A DNA stretch of 64,000 nucleotides from Gammaproteobacteria bacterium (GCA_030680605.1 JAUXUQ010000002.1:124001-188000); one strand, 5' to 3'; shown: positions 48,204 to 56,576, counted from the first letter of the stretch. Made by a program: numbers and translations. The notes: generated from the letters alone by a model not told the origin.

Positions 48204-48362
48204 TTAAGGAACCTCTGATTAAGTCAGAGGTTCCTGCGGTGCAGGGATGCACCGCCATTTTTCAAACACGGAAGTGTTTGAAAAATGAAGAAAAGCAAAA
48301 ACCACGTTTTTGCTTTTCGTGCTCTGAGAAGTCCAGGATGGACTTATTCAGAGCTTCCTTAA
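48204..48362. mobile_element. 159-bp palindrome-rich element (MITE/REP-like)
   Basis: The element is bounded by inverted ends TTAAGGAACCTCTGA and TCAGAGCTTCCTTAA (one mismatch). Between them are five hairpins: AGGAACCTCTGA/TCAGAGGTTCCT, GCGGTGCA/TGCACCGC, ATTTTTCAAACAC/GTGTTTGAAAAAT, GAAAAGCAAAAAC/GTTTTTGCTTTTC, and GCTCTGA..AAGTCC/GGACTT..TCAGAGC. No coding frame is seen. Very similar hairpin strings recur in other proteobacteria from memory. It is likely a non-autonomous dispersed repeat. Confidence 0.7.
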
Positions 48363-48500
48363 GCCAAATACCCTTCAATGCTGAAAACATAAAGGGTTCC
48401 TACGACACACCCTTGTCGCGATGCTAAAATCCGAACCTCACCTCGCACATTGCTTTGCGACGGATAGCCGCCGCCGGAAAGAAAAAATCTAATCAGCAGG

Positions 48501-48659
48501 CTATATCATGCCCAGCAGAAATAGAATCAAAACTATCAATAACACCAATCCAAGACCGCCACTGGGGCCATAACCCCATGCCCTGCTGTGCGGCCAGGCT
48601 GGAATCGCACCAAGCAACATCAGAATCAAAACTACCAATAGTATCGTTCCTAATGACAT
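48501..48659 (-). CDS. DUF3309-like small membrane protein
   Basis: The 52-residue protein has two hydrophobic helices around a polar turn: SLGTILLVVLILMLLG, then IPAWPHSRAWGYGPSGG, then LGLVLLIVLILFLLG. The PAWPHSR-WGYGPSGG turn is the DUF3309 mark. AAGGAG lies 7 nt before the ATG. Family function is unknown; members are common in stress-type loci. Confidence 0.85.
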   Translation of the reverse strand: MSLGTILLVVLILMLLGAIPAWPHSRAWGYGPSGGLGLVLLIVLILFLLGMI

Positions 48660-48708
48660 TTTATTTCTCCTTGGATACTCTGATGACTAGGCCGCTAGAG
48701 CAGCGAAG

Positions 48709-49053
48709 TCAGTTAGCCGCTTCCGGCTCTTTTACAATCTCAACATTGTCTACTACCGGTGGTGGTACCGGCGGAATATGGTAGATCGCCGCCTGGGATT
48801 CCACATATTCCTCGATTTGTGCGTCGGTGAGGGAGAGCAGTTTGTCTTTGCTCACCCAGGCGCCTCGCACATGACTCATGATTTCATCGTAGAGATTTGG
48901 ATCCCATTGCTGCTCACTCCCGACGATGAGTATCGGACCGATGCGGAGGTTGAGTGCCTGATAAATACGATTGAAGTTGTCGGCAATAAGCTGCTCCTGA
49001 TTGTCCCAATCACCCACAGTACTTACATCTACGAGATATTTATTTAGATCCAT
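48709..49053 (-). CDS. Hypothetical acidic protein, 114 residues
   Basis: I do not recognise this protein. It is soluble and acidic (MDLNKYLVDVSTVGDWDNQE..), with a mostly helical middle (LTDAQIEEYVESQAAIYHI) and a proline-rich end (PPVPPPVVDN). AGGAG is 9 nt before the ATG. It lies between the DUF3309 gene and catalase on the same strand. Confidence 0.65.
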   Translation of the reverse strand: MDLNKYLVDVSTVGDWDNQEQLIADNFNRIYQALNLRIGPILIVGSEQQWDPNLYDEIMSHVRGAWVSKDKLLSLTDAQIEEYVESQAAIYHIPPVPPPVVDNVEIVKEPEAAN

Positions 49054-49147
49054 TATTACTTCTCCTGGCCGGTTGAAAATGTGAAGCTGCCCTGATCCAT
49101 TAAGTGTATTTCCGCCATGGCAGCGGTGTGAGCACTGTGTTCTCTTC

Positions 49148-50599
49148 TTATGATTTCAACCCCATGGCAACGCGCTTGCCAAGCTCCGGGTCGGCTTTGA
49201 TAAAGTGATCAACCATGCGCTGCTGGATTGGCTTGATCGCCTTTCCTAAGGAGTCGGAGATGTTGTCAACCAAATGATCTTGTTCCATCTTGCTGAATAA
49301 GCGATAGCGTTCGCCTGCCTGGGTGTAGTCATTGGCCAAGGTGATCTTCTGGCGCACGATGTCATCCGCAACGTGATCAACGGCTGGCGTGCCTGTCAGC
49401 AGCGCCTCACAAGGCATCCCGTCCGCCGGCGTGTTGGGATCGTAGTTTACCGTTCCGCCACCATGGAACTCATGCTGCATGGCCCCATCACGTTGGTTAT
49501 TGTTGACGGGCGCCAAAGGCCTATTGATGGGAAGTTGCAGGTTATTTGTGCCCACCCGATAGCGCTGAGTATCGGTGTACGAGAACACCCGGCCTTGCAG
49601 AAGCTTGTCGGCTGAAAGCTCGATGCCGGGGACGATAGCGGCTGGAGAGAAAGCGGCCTGCTCCACATCGGAAAAATAATTTTCCGGATTGCGGTTCAGC
49701 ACTATTTTACCCACCAGCAGCAGCGGAAATTTGTCTTCAGGCCAGGTTTTTGTGGCATCCAGAGGATCGAAGCCCTGTTTCAATTCGTCGGCGATCTCCA
49801 TCGTCTGGATATTCAGCTCAAACTCCACCGTTGCGCCGGAGGCAATCGTGTCATGCAGGTCGCGGGTGGCGACATCCGGATCTTCCCCGGCAAGCCGGGT
49901 CGATTCGCCGCGGTCTATTGTTTCAATCCCGGCGGCGGGTTTCCAATGATACTTGACATAGATCGCCTTGCCTTCTGCGGTTACCCACTTGCAGGTGTTG
50001 ACGCCGAAACCCTCCATCTTCCTGAAACTCTTGACCGTGCCTCGGTCGGAAAAGAGCCAAACGATCATGTGGGTGGATTCGGGAGTCAGTGAGATGAAAT
50101 CCCAAAAACGGCTGTTCGCGGATGAGCTGGTGGGGATGTTCGTGTCGGGAGCGGGTTTAAACGCATGTACCATATCCGGGAACTTGACGGCGTCGCGGAT
50201 AAAGAAGGCGGGAAGATTGTTGCCGACCAGATCGTAATTTCCTTCTTCGGTGTAGAACTTCACCGCAAAATCCCTGGGGTCGCGCACTGTTTCTGCCGAC
50301 CAACGCGCCCCCACGACCGTGGAGAAGCGGACAAAGACAGGCGTCTGCTTGGCCGGGTCTTGAAAAACTTTTGCGCGCGTGTGGCTCGCCATTGCTTTGT
50401 ACACCTGAAAGTAGCCGTGGGCACCTGCGCCCCTGGCATGCACCACGCGCTCCGGGATGCGCTCACGGTCAAAGTGCGCGAGCTTCTCAATCAGATGTAC
50501 GCCTTGCAGCAGGACGGGCCCGCGCTCACCCACAGTCAGTGAGCTCTGATTGTCTGTGACAGGAACGGCTTGATTCGTTGTAAGGAATTTATTTTTCAT
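49148..50599 (-). CDS. katA: Monofunctional haem catalase, small-subunit type
   Basis: It decomposes hydrogen peroxide. The 483-residue length fits the small-subunit clade. It has the active-site His in FDRERIPERVVHARGAGAHG, the conserved Asn region in VGNNLPAFFIRDAVKFPD, and the haem-ligand signature RVFSYTDTQRYRVG with the proximal Tyr. No signal peptide is seen, so it is cytoplasmic. An OxyR site was not recognised upstream. It lies in the stress-gene region. Confidence 0.95.
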   Translation of the reverse strand: MKNKFLTTNQAVPVTDNQSSLTVGERGPVLLQGVHLIEKLAHFDRERIPERVVHARGAGAHGYFQVYKAMASHTRAKVFQDPAKQTPVFVRFSTVVGARWSAETVRDPRDFAVKFYTEEGNYDLVGNNLPAFFIRDAVKFPDMVHAFKPAPDTNIPTSSSANSRFWDFISLTPESTHMIVWLFSDRGTVKSFRKMEGFGVNTCKWVTAEGKAIYVKYHWKPAAGIETIDRGESTRLAGEDPDVATRDLHDTIASGATVEFELNIQTMEIADELKQGFDPLDATKTWPEDKFPLLLVGKIVLNRNPENYFSDVEQAAFSPAAIVPGIELSADKLLQGRVFSYTDTQRYRVGTNNLQLPINRPLAPVNNNQRDGAMQHEFHGGGTVNYDPNTPADGMPCEALLTGTPAVDHVADDIVRQKITLANDYTQAGERYRLFSKMEQDHLVDNISDSLGKAIKPIQQRMVDHFIKADPELGKRVAMGLKS

Positions 50600-50610
50600 G
50601 GCATATGTTT

Positions 50611-50832
50611 CTAGGGCTGTTTGACGCCCACGACCAGTAGCAGCGCGCCCGCTACGATGGCCCCAACACCCGCCCAGACCGGGACGTTGACTGTTTCCTT
50701 TTCTTGAACAGACATCTCAAGCGGCCCCAGCTTGATGTCGTGAGTCTCCTTGGTGTAACTGAAACTGCCATACGCCAATCCCAGGGTGCCGCCTATGATC
50801 AGTGCGAGCGCTGCAATTTTGACTGCATTCAT
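50611..50832 (-). CDS. Small two-span membrane protein upstream of katA
   Basis: The 73-residue protein has an N-terminal span (VKIAALALIIGGTLGLAYG), the polar middle SYTKETHDIKLGPLEMSVQEKE and a second span (VWAGVGAIVAGALLLVVG). Proteins of this pattern (FSYTKETH, LGPLE) are widespread in proteobacteria without known function. It lies 11 nt upstream of katA on the same strand, so the two may be co-transcribed. Confidence 0.75.
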   Translation of the reverse strand: MNAVKIAALALIIGGTLGLAYGSFSYTKETHDIKLGPLEMSVQEKETVNVPVWAGVGAIVAGALLLVVGVKQP

Positions 50833-50892
50833 CTTATCTTCTCCTGAAGTGATACTGCTGAATTCACGCCCTATAAAACTCTCCCAGGGCTG

Positions 50893-51042
50893 CTACAGGG
50901 GCTTTCGACCTTGAATGACGCGCACCAGAATCACCACGATCGCGATGACCAAGAGAATGTGAATGAGTCCGCCCAGGGTATACGAGGAGACCAAACCAAT
51001 TAACCACAGAACAACCAGGATTACTACCAGTGTCTCGAGCAT
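50893..51042 (-). CDS. Small membrane protein of the Lmo0937/DUF5670 type
   Basis: The 49-residue protein has two hydrophobic helices, MLETLVVILVVLWLIGLV and GGLIHILLVIAIVVILVRVI, and a basic end. This is the usual Lmo0937-family pattern. GGAGGAG lies 7 nt before the ATG at 51042. Function unknown. Confidence 0.82.
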   Translation of the reverse strand: MLETLVVILVVLWLIGLVSSYTLGGLIHILLVIAIVVILVRVIQGRKPL

Positions 51043-51157
51043 TTTTTTCTCCTCCCGCTGTAATATTAACTACTGTCGATCACGCCAGCAATCGCGTTGC
51101 TCGCGGTCGTGAAAGTGCTGCTCATCCCGGCGGCACGCCACCGGTCATTATCCTGTA

Positions 51158-51730
51158 TCAGGAATTCGACTGGATCACGTCGTTGGTGACCTTGACGTGA
51201 TCGCCGGGGCGCCACGTCGGCGCGTCAGCTACGGTAATCACGCGGCGCGATCCATTCTCCAGCAGGATTGTGATTTCATAACCCGCAGTCGATTTCACCT
51301 GTCTCTCGATCATGTTGCCGGCGACTGCGCCACCTACCGCACCAACTACAGTCGCTGCGGTTTTACCTTTACCGCCACCCACCTGACTACCTAGCGCACC
51401 GCCCACAATAGCGCCACCAGCTGCGCCCAGTCCGCTGGCTTCACCGCTACGCACAATCTCGCGCACCGACTCGACCACGCCGCATTCGGCGCACTTCATG
51501 GAGGATGTATTGTTTGCCACCTGTGCCGGAGTGGTATGGGCATGCACCTGCGGGGCAGCGGGTTTAGTGGTGTTCATTGAAATTTCGGGTGCAGCGTTGC
51601 TGCCGGGAGTGCCGAACGAGTCCGGGATCCAGCCCATGATGGCTGCAATTCCGGTGGCGCTGAACAGGATCACCGCGATGCCTGTGATCCACAGCAGCGC
51701 GTGGGGCGATTTCTTCACTTGCGTTTCCAT
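51158..51730 (-). CDS. Glycine-zipper envelope protein, first paralogue
   Basis: The ATG at 51730 gives 190 residues: a short cytoplasmic head, one span (ALLWITGIAVILFSATGIAA), a periplasmic linker with CAECG, and a Rick_17kDa-type glycine zipper (GAAGGAIVGGALGSQVGGGK). A C-terminal SH3-like tail follows with a WRPGDHVKV motif. The core GKTAATVVGAVGGAVAG is shared with the lipoprotein at 55834-56334. Such proteins (SlyB-like) anchor to the envelope and respond to stress. Confidence 0.85.
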   Translation of the reverse strand: METQVKKSPHALLWITGIAVILFSATGIAAIMGWIPDSFGTPGSNAAPEISMNTTKPAAPQVHAHTTPAQVANNTSSMKCAECGVVESVREIVRSGEASGLGAAGGAIVGGALGSQVGGGKGKTAATVVGAVGGAVAGNMIERQVKSTAGYEITILLENGSRRVITVADAPTWRPGDHVKVTNDVIQSNS

Positions 51731-51811
51731 GTGGATTTCCTTTCGTGCGGAACCATCTTGAACGACGTTCAAGGCACTGCTATGTGAGGACAGTCTCGTA
51801 ACAAGAAACGT

Positions 51812-51842
51812 CGACGCGCTTCGCGTCTGGCGAGGCGCGTCG
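51812..51842. terminator. Inverted repeat downstream of the small glycine-zipper lipoprotein
   Basis: CGACGCGC (51812-51819) and GCGCGTCG (51835-51842) form an outer stem, with an inner GACGCG-CTT-CGCGTC alternative. It lies after the stop of the 51854-52069 gene on the minus strand and may end that transcript. There is no T-run. Confidence 0.5.
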
Positions 51843-51853
51843 TCCGCTGGTTA

Positions 51854-52069
51854 TTAGTCGCCGACCTGGCTGCCTATGACGCCACCGACCGCAGCACCGC
51901 CAACCGTTCCGACTGCGCTGCCACCGGTAAGGACAGCACCACCGACAGCGCCGACACCGGCACCGATGGCAGTGTTCTTGTCCTGCGTCGACATCCCGCT
52001 ACAACCACCCAAGCCGAGCAGCACTGCCACGGCCACCGCACTGATTGTAAATCCTTGTATTGTTTTCAT
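51854..52069 (-). CDS. Small glycine-zipper lipoprotein (OsmB-like)
   Basis: The 71-residue protein has a lipoprotein signal ending VLLGLGGCSG, a short polar part STQDKNTAIG, and a glycine zipper (GAGVGAVGGAVLTGG..GVIGSQVGD). It resembles OsmB and YMGG-type lipoproteins induced by osmotic and envelope stress. It precedes the large glycine-zipper gene on the minus strand. Confidence 0.82.
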   Translation of the reverse strand: MKTIQGFTISAVAVAVLLGLGGCSGMSTQDKNTAIGAGVGAVGGAVLTGGSAVGTVGGAAVGGVIGSQVGD

Positions 52070-52129
52070 TGGGATACCTCTTGGTAAAACATCGGGTTAT
52101 AGGGAAATCCATATCTGGTCGAGTGCGGT

Positions 52130-52810
52130 TTACGATTTACCGTAGCGCGCCTTCGCCTCATGCATGCACAACTCCTTGGCATCACCGGCCAAGGCATCAC
52201 ATTTAACCTTTGCCACCGAGTACTCAGCGTCACGCTTGTCTGCCGCTGCGTCTTTGCGAGCATCGGTCGCTTTTTCATTTGCTTTCATATGCGCCTCAGA
52301 GGACTCTTCGTTGGCTTTCATATGTGCTTCGCCTGCCTGTTCATGGCCTTTCGCTTGCGCGTGGGCGGATTTATCGTTAGCTAACTCTTTCGCCGCGGAG
52401 ACCTTCATTTGCGCCTTGGCATCGGCCTTGGCAGTTATCGCAGCAGCCTCTGCCTCTTCCAGGCAAACATCTTTCAGGTTGCCAGCCTGGTCATCGCATT
52501 TTTCCTTGGCTACCGCATAAGCGGCTTCTGCTTTGGCGACGTGTACTTTGTAATGGGAGCTCGTTGTAGGTTTATAGCTGGCGTCAAGATCGGCCAGCGC
52601 GATCTTTTCCTTACCCTTGGCTTCGGCGATGCATATATCTTTTGCGTTGCCAGAAAATGTGTCGCAGCTTGCCGTGGCGGATTTGTATTCAGCCACGATA
52701 CGGTTCTTGCTAACCTGGTAGTCGTCCTTAGACATGCTTTGGGCTATCGCGCCGGCGCTGAACGCGAGGCTGATTGTGGCGGCGATTGCAGTGCTGTGTA
52801 GTTTTCTCAT
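52130..52810 (-). CDS. Periplasmic protein with Cys-pair repeats
   Basis: The ATG at 52810 gives 226 residues with a signal peptide (MRKLHSTAIAATISLAFSAG). The mature part is helical and charged and holds three copies of a two-Cys pattern: CDTFSGNAKDICIAEAKGK, CDDQAGNLKDVCLEEAEA and CDALAGDAKELCMHEAKA. Between copies two and three lies a tandem EAHMKANE repeat. The Cys pairs may form disulfides. Similar proteins occur in other beta- and gammaproteobacteria without known function. Confidence 0.75.
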   Translation of the reverse strand: MRKLHSTAIAATISLAFSAGAIAQSMSKDDYQVSKNRIVAEYKSATASCDTFSGNAKDICIAEAKGKEKIALADLDASYKPTTSSHYKVHVAKAEAAYAVAKEKCDDQAGNLKDVCLEEAEAAAITAKADAKAQMKVSAAKELANDKSAHAQAKGHEQAGEAHMKANEESSEAHMKANEKATDARKDAAADKRDAEYSVAKVKCDALAGDAKELCMHEAKARYGKS

Positions 52811-52902
52811 GGTAATTCCTTTATGTGGTGAGGCAGGCGCTGCTGCGTTGGTGAAAGGTGACGTCATGCACGGTGGATTGTTGTATACAGTACACAGTCT
52901 GC

Positions 52903-53136
52903 TCAGGCCAGGCTGGGGTCAATCGGGTTATGGAGGTCTTTGTTGAACTGTTCGAATCTCTTGATCTGTTTCTCGGCCTCATCCTGAGTGATGCCATAGA
53001 CTTCCTGAAGCTTGCCAGCCAACTGAACACGCTTTCCGGCAATTACATCGAGGTGATCGTCGGTAAGTTTGCCCCATCGTGTTTGCACCTTGCCCTGGAA
53101 CTGCTTCCAGTTGCCCTCAACAATGTCCCAATTCAT
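52903..53136 (-). CDS. CsbD family protein, first paralogue
   Basis: CsbD-type proteins are small, abundant general-stress proteins of unknown mechanism. This one has 77 residues with the family core MNWDIVEGNWKQFQGKVQTR and LTDDHLDVIAGKRVQLAGKL, followed by YGITQDEAEKQI. I chose the second ATG (53136) because AGGAG is 6 nt upstream of it. A copy of the 16-bp palindrome lies 58 bp upstream. Confidence 0.92.
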   Translation of the reverse strand: MNWDIVEGNWKQFQGKVQTRWGKLTDDHLDVIAGKRVQLAGKLQEVYGITQDEAEKQIKRFEQFNKDLHNPIDPSLA

Positions 53137-53193
53137 ATCCATCTCCTGCTCGAAACCTTCCAGGACAGCCTAGTTAAAAAGCCAGGTGCAGTA

Positions 53194-53209
53194 TGTGCGC
53201 TGGCGTACA
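53194..53209 (-). promoter_or_regulatory. 16-bp palindrome, copy A, toward csbD
   Basis: On the minus strand the sequence is TGTACGCCAGCGCACA, facing the csbD gene whose ATG is 58 bp away. It is one of six related sites between 53 and 64 kb. The half-site spacing (TGTAC-N6-GCACA) equals that of Crp-family operators. Confidence 0.6.
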
Positions 53210-53252
53210 CAGGCAACCTTCTTAAGTATCATCCGGTATTCTTGCAGCCCAT

Positions 53253-55397
53253 TTACGGGTTGGCGCGAAGCCTCCGGATCGAGGCGCGGTGGGGGGGGGG
53301 GGGATTTAGTGCCGTTTCGGATACAGTGGTTCCAAGTAACCTGGTGAACTCCTCGGCAACCACCGGACGGCTGAAATAGTAGCCTTGTCCCTCGTCACAG
53401 CCCTGAGACCGGAGGAATGCGAGCTGCTCTCGTGTTTCCACGCCCTCCGCAATGACCCGTTGCTTGAGACTCTTGCCCATACTGATCACTGCGCTGACGA
53501 TAGTGGCATCGTCTGGATCGCTGGTGATGTCGCGCACGAACGACTGGTCGATCTTCAGGGCGTCGATTGGAAACCGCCTCAGATAGCTTAAGCTGGAATA
53601 ACCGGTGCCAAAGTCATCGACCGTAAGCTGCACTCCCATGGCCTTGAGGGCCTGGAGCACGGCGTTAGTGGACTCGGCATCCTGCATGAGGACGCTTTCG
53701 GTCAGTTCGAGCTCGAGATAGCGTGGCTCCAGGCGAGTATCTTCCAGGGCCGCGCGCACGCTTTCGAGAAAATCCCTGGCCCGGAACTCTACTGCGGAGA
53801 TGTTGACCGCCACGGGCACCGGTCGCAGGCCGGCATCCAGCCAGGCGCGGGCTTGCCTGCATACTTCGCGTAGAACCCATCGGCCGATCGGTAGAATAAG
53901 GCCACAGTCTTCGGCGATGGGCACGAACTGCGCAGGAGGGACGAGTCCCCGGTCTGGATGATGCCAGCGTATAAGCGCTTCGGCGCCGGTAATCGCGCCT
54001 GTTTCAAGATTTACTTTCGATTGGTAATGCAGCACAAACTCCTGCCGCTCCAGGGCTCGGCGCAGACCGCCTTCCAGGGATTGCCGCTCGACAGCGCGGG
54101 TGTTCATGTCCTGCGTGAAGAACTGGTAATTGTCACGCCCATTTTCCTTGGCGTGGTACATGGCGGTATCCGCGCTCTGGAGGAGGGTTTCCGCATCCTG
54201 ACCGTCATCGGGGTAAATGCCGATACCAATGCTCACAGTGACATGGAGATCGTGCTGAGCGATGTCATACGGTGCTGTTAGCGCAGCGAGTACCTTTTCC
54301 GCACTGCGGGCCGCATCTTTGGCGTGCTCGACTTTTGAAAGCAGTATCACGAATTCATCCCCGCCCTGGCGGCTTACGGTGTCCGAGCTGCGTACACACG
54401 CCGCCAGGCGTTCTGCAACCGACTGCAGCAGGTAGTCGCCGATCGCATGACCCAGGGAATCGTTGATGTGTTTGAAGCGATCCAAATCCAGAAACAACAC
54501 CGCGAGCTGGGTGCCATGACGCTGGGCTAACGCGATCGCCTGGATAAGCCGGTCATTCAGCAGCAACCGGTTAGGCAAATCGGTGAGCAAGTCGTGTTGG
54601 GCCAAATGGGACATCTTGAGTACCATCGCCCGTGCCTGGCTCGCATCGTGGAAAACCATCACGGCGCCGATAACCCGCCCGCCCCGGTCGTGGATGGGGG
54701 CGGCGGAATCCTCGATGGCAGATTCAGATCCATTGCGTGCGATCAGCAAGCAGTTCGCGCTGAGGCTCACGGTTTTATTTTGCCGGATGGCCAGCTCCAT
54801 GGGATCCTGCACGGGTTTGCGTGTCTCAGCGTCGATGATTTGAAACACTTCAGCAAGGGGCCGACCGGATGCTTCCTCGCGAGACCAGCCGGTCATTTTT
54901 TCCGCGACCAGATTGAGGTAGGTGACGTTGCCCTCGATGTCAGTGCTGAGTACGGCGTCACCGATGGAGTTGAGTGTGACCTGGGCGCGCTCCCTTTCCG
55001 CGAACAACGTCTCTTCCGCCGCCTTGCGCCCGATGACGTAACGTAAGGCCCGGGGCAACCAGTAGCTGTCGAGGTGGTTCTTTAGAATATAATCTTGTGC
55101 TCCCTGCCTTACGGCTTGGCTGGCGATGTCTTCATGATCCAGTCCGCTGAGAATCAGGATTGGGACGTGGGGCGCGGCCAGGAACAGCTTGTCGAATGTA
55201 TCAATACCCTGGTTGTCGGGCAGGAACAGATCGAGCAAGATTACCCCGATGCCTCCCTTGCTCAGTCGATCAAGACCATCGGAGAGTTGTCTAACCCATT
55301 CAAAATCGAAGAAGCCATCTCGCGCGTCAGCGAGCGCCTCCTTGATCAAGTCGGCATCGGCGGTATCGTCCCCGATGAGAAGCACCTTATCGTTCAT
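53253..55397 (-). CDS. REC-PAS-GGDEF-EAL protein (cyclic-di-GMP turnover)
   Basis: The 714-residue cytoplasmic protein has an N-terminal receiver (VLLIGDD; phospho-Asp in ILLDLFLPD, about 55), a PAS domain (about 135-265), a GGDEF domain with an intact RQGGDEF and an RSSD inhibitory site 5 residues before it, and an EAL domain with an intact AEALIRWHHP and TVDDFGTGYSSLSYL. Both diguanylate cyclase and phosphodiesterase activities look possible. Its last codons include a run of 13 C/G bases. Two CsbD genes flank it. Confidence 0.92.
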   Translation of the reverse strand: MNDKVLLIGDDTADADLIKEALADARDGFFDFEWVRQLSDGLDRLSKGGIGVILLDLFLPDNQGIDTFDKLFLAAPHVPILILSGLDHEDIASQAVRQGAQDYILKNHLDSYWLPRALRYVIGRKAAEETLFAERERAQVTLNSIGDAVLSTDIEGNVTYLNLVAEKMTGWSREEASGRPLAEVFQIIDAETRKPVQDPMELAIRQNKTVSLSANCLLIARNGSESAIEDSAAPIHDRGGRVIGAVMVFHDASQARAMVLKMSHLAQHDLLTDLPNRLLLNDRLIQAIALAQRHGTQLAVLFLDLDRFKHINDSLGHAIGDYLLQSVAERLAACVRSSDTVSRQGGDEFVILLSKVEHAKDAARSAEKVLAALTAPYDIAQHDLHVTVSIGIGIYPDDGQDAETLLQSADTAMYHAKENGRDNYQFFTQDMNTRAVERQSLEGGLRRALERQEFVLHYQSKVNLETGAITGAEALIRWHHPDRGLVPPAQFVPIAEDCGLILPIGRWVLREVCRQARAWLDAGLRPVPVAVNISAVEFRARDFLESVRAALEDTRLEPRYLELELTESVLMQDAESTNAVLQALKAMGVQLTVDDFGTGYSSLSYLRRFPIDALKIDQSFVRDITSDPDDATIVSAVISMGKSLKQRVIAEGVETREQLAFLRSQGCDEGQGYYFSRPVVAEEFTRLLGTTVSETALNPPPPHRASIRRLRANP
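53291..53303. repeat. 13-base G tract within the GGDEF-EAL gene end
   Basis: Thirteen consecutive G (plus strand) fall within the final 20 codons of the GGDEF-EAL gene, read there as the Pro-rich NPPPPHR tail. A tract of this length is prone to slippage during replication and to miscalling during sequencing. A change of one base would alter only the tail. Confidence 0.85.
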
Positions 55398-55489
55398 GTT
55401 AATTTATGAACATCCGCAGCTGGAATTCGCTGTTACGGTGGAATGCGGAGGCCATTCACGATCAGGCCATGTTTTACCCTGCCCGCTGG

Positions 55490-55708
55490 TTAAGCGGGGC
55501 GATTGATGTCGCGCTGGCGTTTTTGCCAGTCGGATATCTGCTTCTCGACCTCGTCTTTTGAGATACCATACGTTTCCTGTATCTTGCCGACGAGCTGATC
55601 GCGGTTTCCTGCGATCACGTCGAGCTGGTCGTCGGTAAGCATGCCCCAGCGCTCCTTGACGCTGCCCTTGATTTGCTTCCAGCTGCCTTCAATTTGATCC
55701 CAGTTCAT
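55490..55708 (-). CDS. CsbD family protein, second paralogue
   Basis: The 72-residue protein has MNWDQIEGSWKQIKGSVKER, LTDDQLDVIAGNRDQLVGKI and YGISKDEVEKQISDWQKRQR, a complete CsbD domain. AGGAG is 6 nt before the ATG at 55708; the open frame extends to 55798 but without similarity. Its whole region, including about 80 bp beyond the stop, is copied in decayed form at 57365-57647. Confidence 0.92.
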   Translation of the reverse strand: MNWDQIEGSWKQIKGSVKERWGMLTDDQLDVIAGNRDQLVGKIQETYGISKDEVEKQISDWQKRQRDINRPA

Positions 55709-55833
55709 TTCCATCTCCTGTATGTGTAACCTAATGGACGGGCATGCTGACCAGGAACTTTGGCCTTGCCGGCATCCCGGCTCTGTACATGTTTTCAATC
55801 AATGCCAGCGGATGCCGGCTACGCAGTCAAGGA

Positions 55834-56334
55834 CTAGTAGCGATTACCGTGCGCATCGTAACGGTAGCCGTAGTCATTCCCGTAAGAGCGTGACACGCGG
55901 TTGTTCTCGACACGAACGCGATCCCCGACCTGCAAGTCGTTTATGCTGTCCTGCGTCACAGTTTGATAATTCCCGCTATCGAATCTGACTCGTATGTGGT
56001 ATGCATCCCGGGTCTGATTACTCTTTTCAATCTCGTGCCCGACCACAGCGCCACCCACCGCGCCGACCACCGTCGCCGCAGTTTTACCGCTACCACCACC
56101 CACTTGGCTGCCAAGCACGCCGCCGACGACGCCGCCGATGACGGTGCCCATGCCAATCTCGTTACCACTGCTCCGAGTTGTCTCTATAGATTTAATTACC
56201 CCATAACCGCTGGACTGGGTGCTGGTGGGGTATGATTGGGATGTCTCGCTCCGGGGATTAGTATTGGCGCAGCCACCCGCAAGGGCGGCGGCCAGACACG
56301 TTGCAATGACTATTGGCATTTTTGTCAGTTTCAT
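55834..56334 (-). CDS. Glycine-zipper lipoprotein, second paralogue
   Basis: The 166-residue protein has a lipoprotein signal (MKLTKMPIVIATCLAAALAGGC), a Ser/Thr-rich linker, a glycine zipper (GTVIGGVVGGVLGSQVGGGS) and a C-terminal domain with QVGDRVRVENNRVSRSYG and a Tyr-rich end. It belongs to the SlyB/Pcp family and matches the 51158-51730 protein closely through the zipper. A palindrome copy facing it lies 227 bp upstream. Confidence 0.86.
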   Translation of the reverse strand: MKLTKMPIVIATCLAAALAGGCANTNPRSETSQSYPTSTQSSGYGVIKSIETTRSSGNEIGMGTVIGGVVGGVLGSQVGGGSGKTAATVVGAVGGAVVGHEIEKSNQTRDAYHIRVRFDSGNYQTVTQDSINDLQVGDRVRVENNRVSRSYGNDYGYRYDAHGNRY

Positions 56335-56560
56335 AAAAAATCCTCATACTTGGAAATAGAGCTGTTACCGTAATCGCAAAACCAAACGCAGTCGGTACGG
56401 TGACGCACATAAGTCTATGGCTCGTCACAGTGAGCGTATGAGAACTGCAAGCGGGTAAAAAAAGTGCGGCGAACCGCACTCTAAGGGAGAGAACTGCCTA
56501 GCCGTTACCTGCTGCCTGCTGTGTGGAAAAATAAGGTTGCATCAAATCCTCTGCCGTATC

Positions 56561-56576
56561 TGTACGCTGCCGCACA
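56561..56576 (-). promoter_or_regulatory. 16-bp palindrome, copy B, toward the glycine-zipper lipoprotein
   Basis: On the minus strand TGTGCGGCAGCGTACA, followed by GA as in other copies. It faces the gene starting at 56334, 227 bp away. It has one mismatch between half-sites. Confidence 0.5.

Noticed and set aside
52870-52905. TGTATACAGTACACA as a seventh copy of the 16-bp palindrome
   Set aside because: It is one base shorter, differs at the core CGC/GCG, and is not oriented toward a gene; treated as chance.
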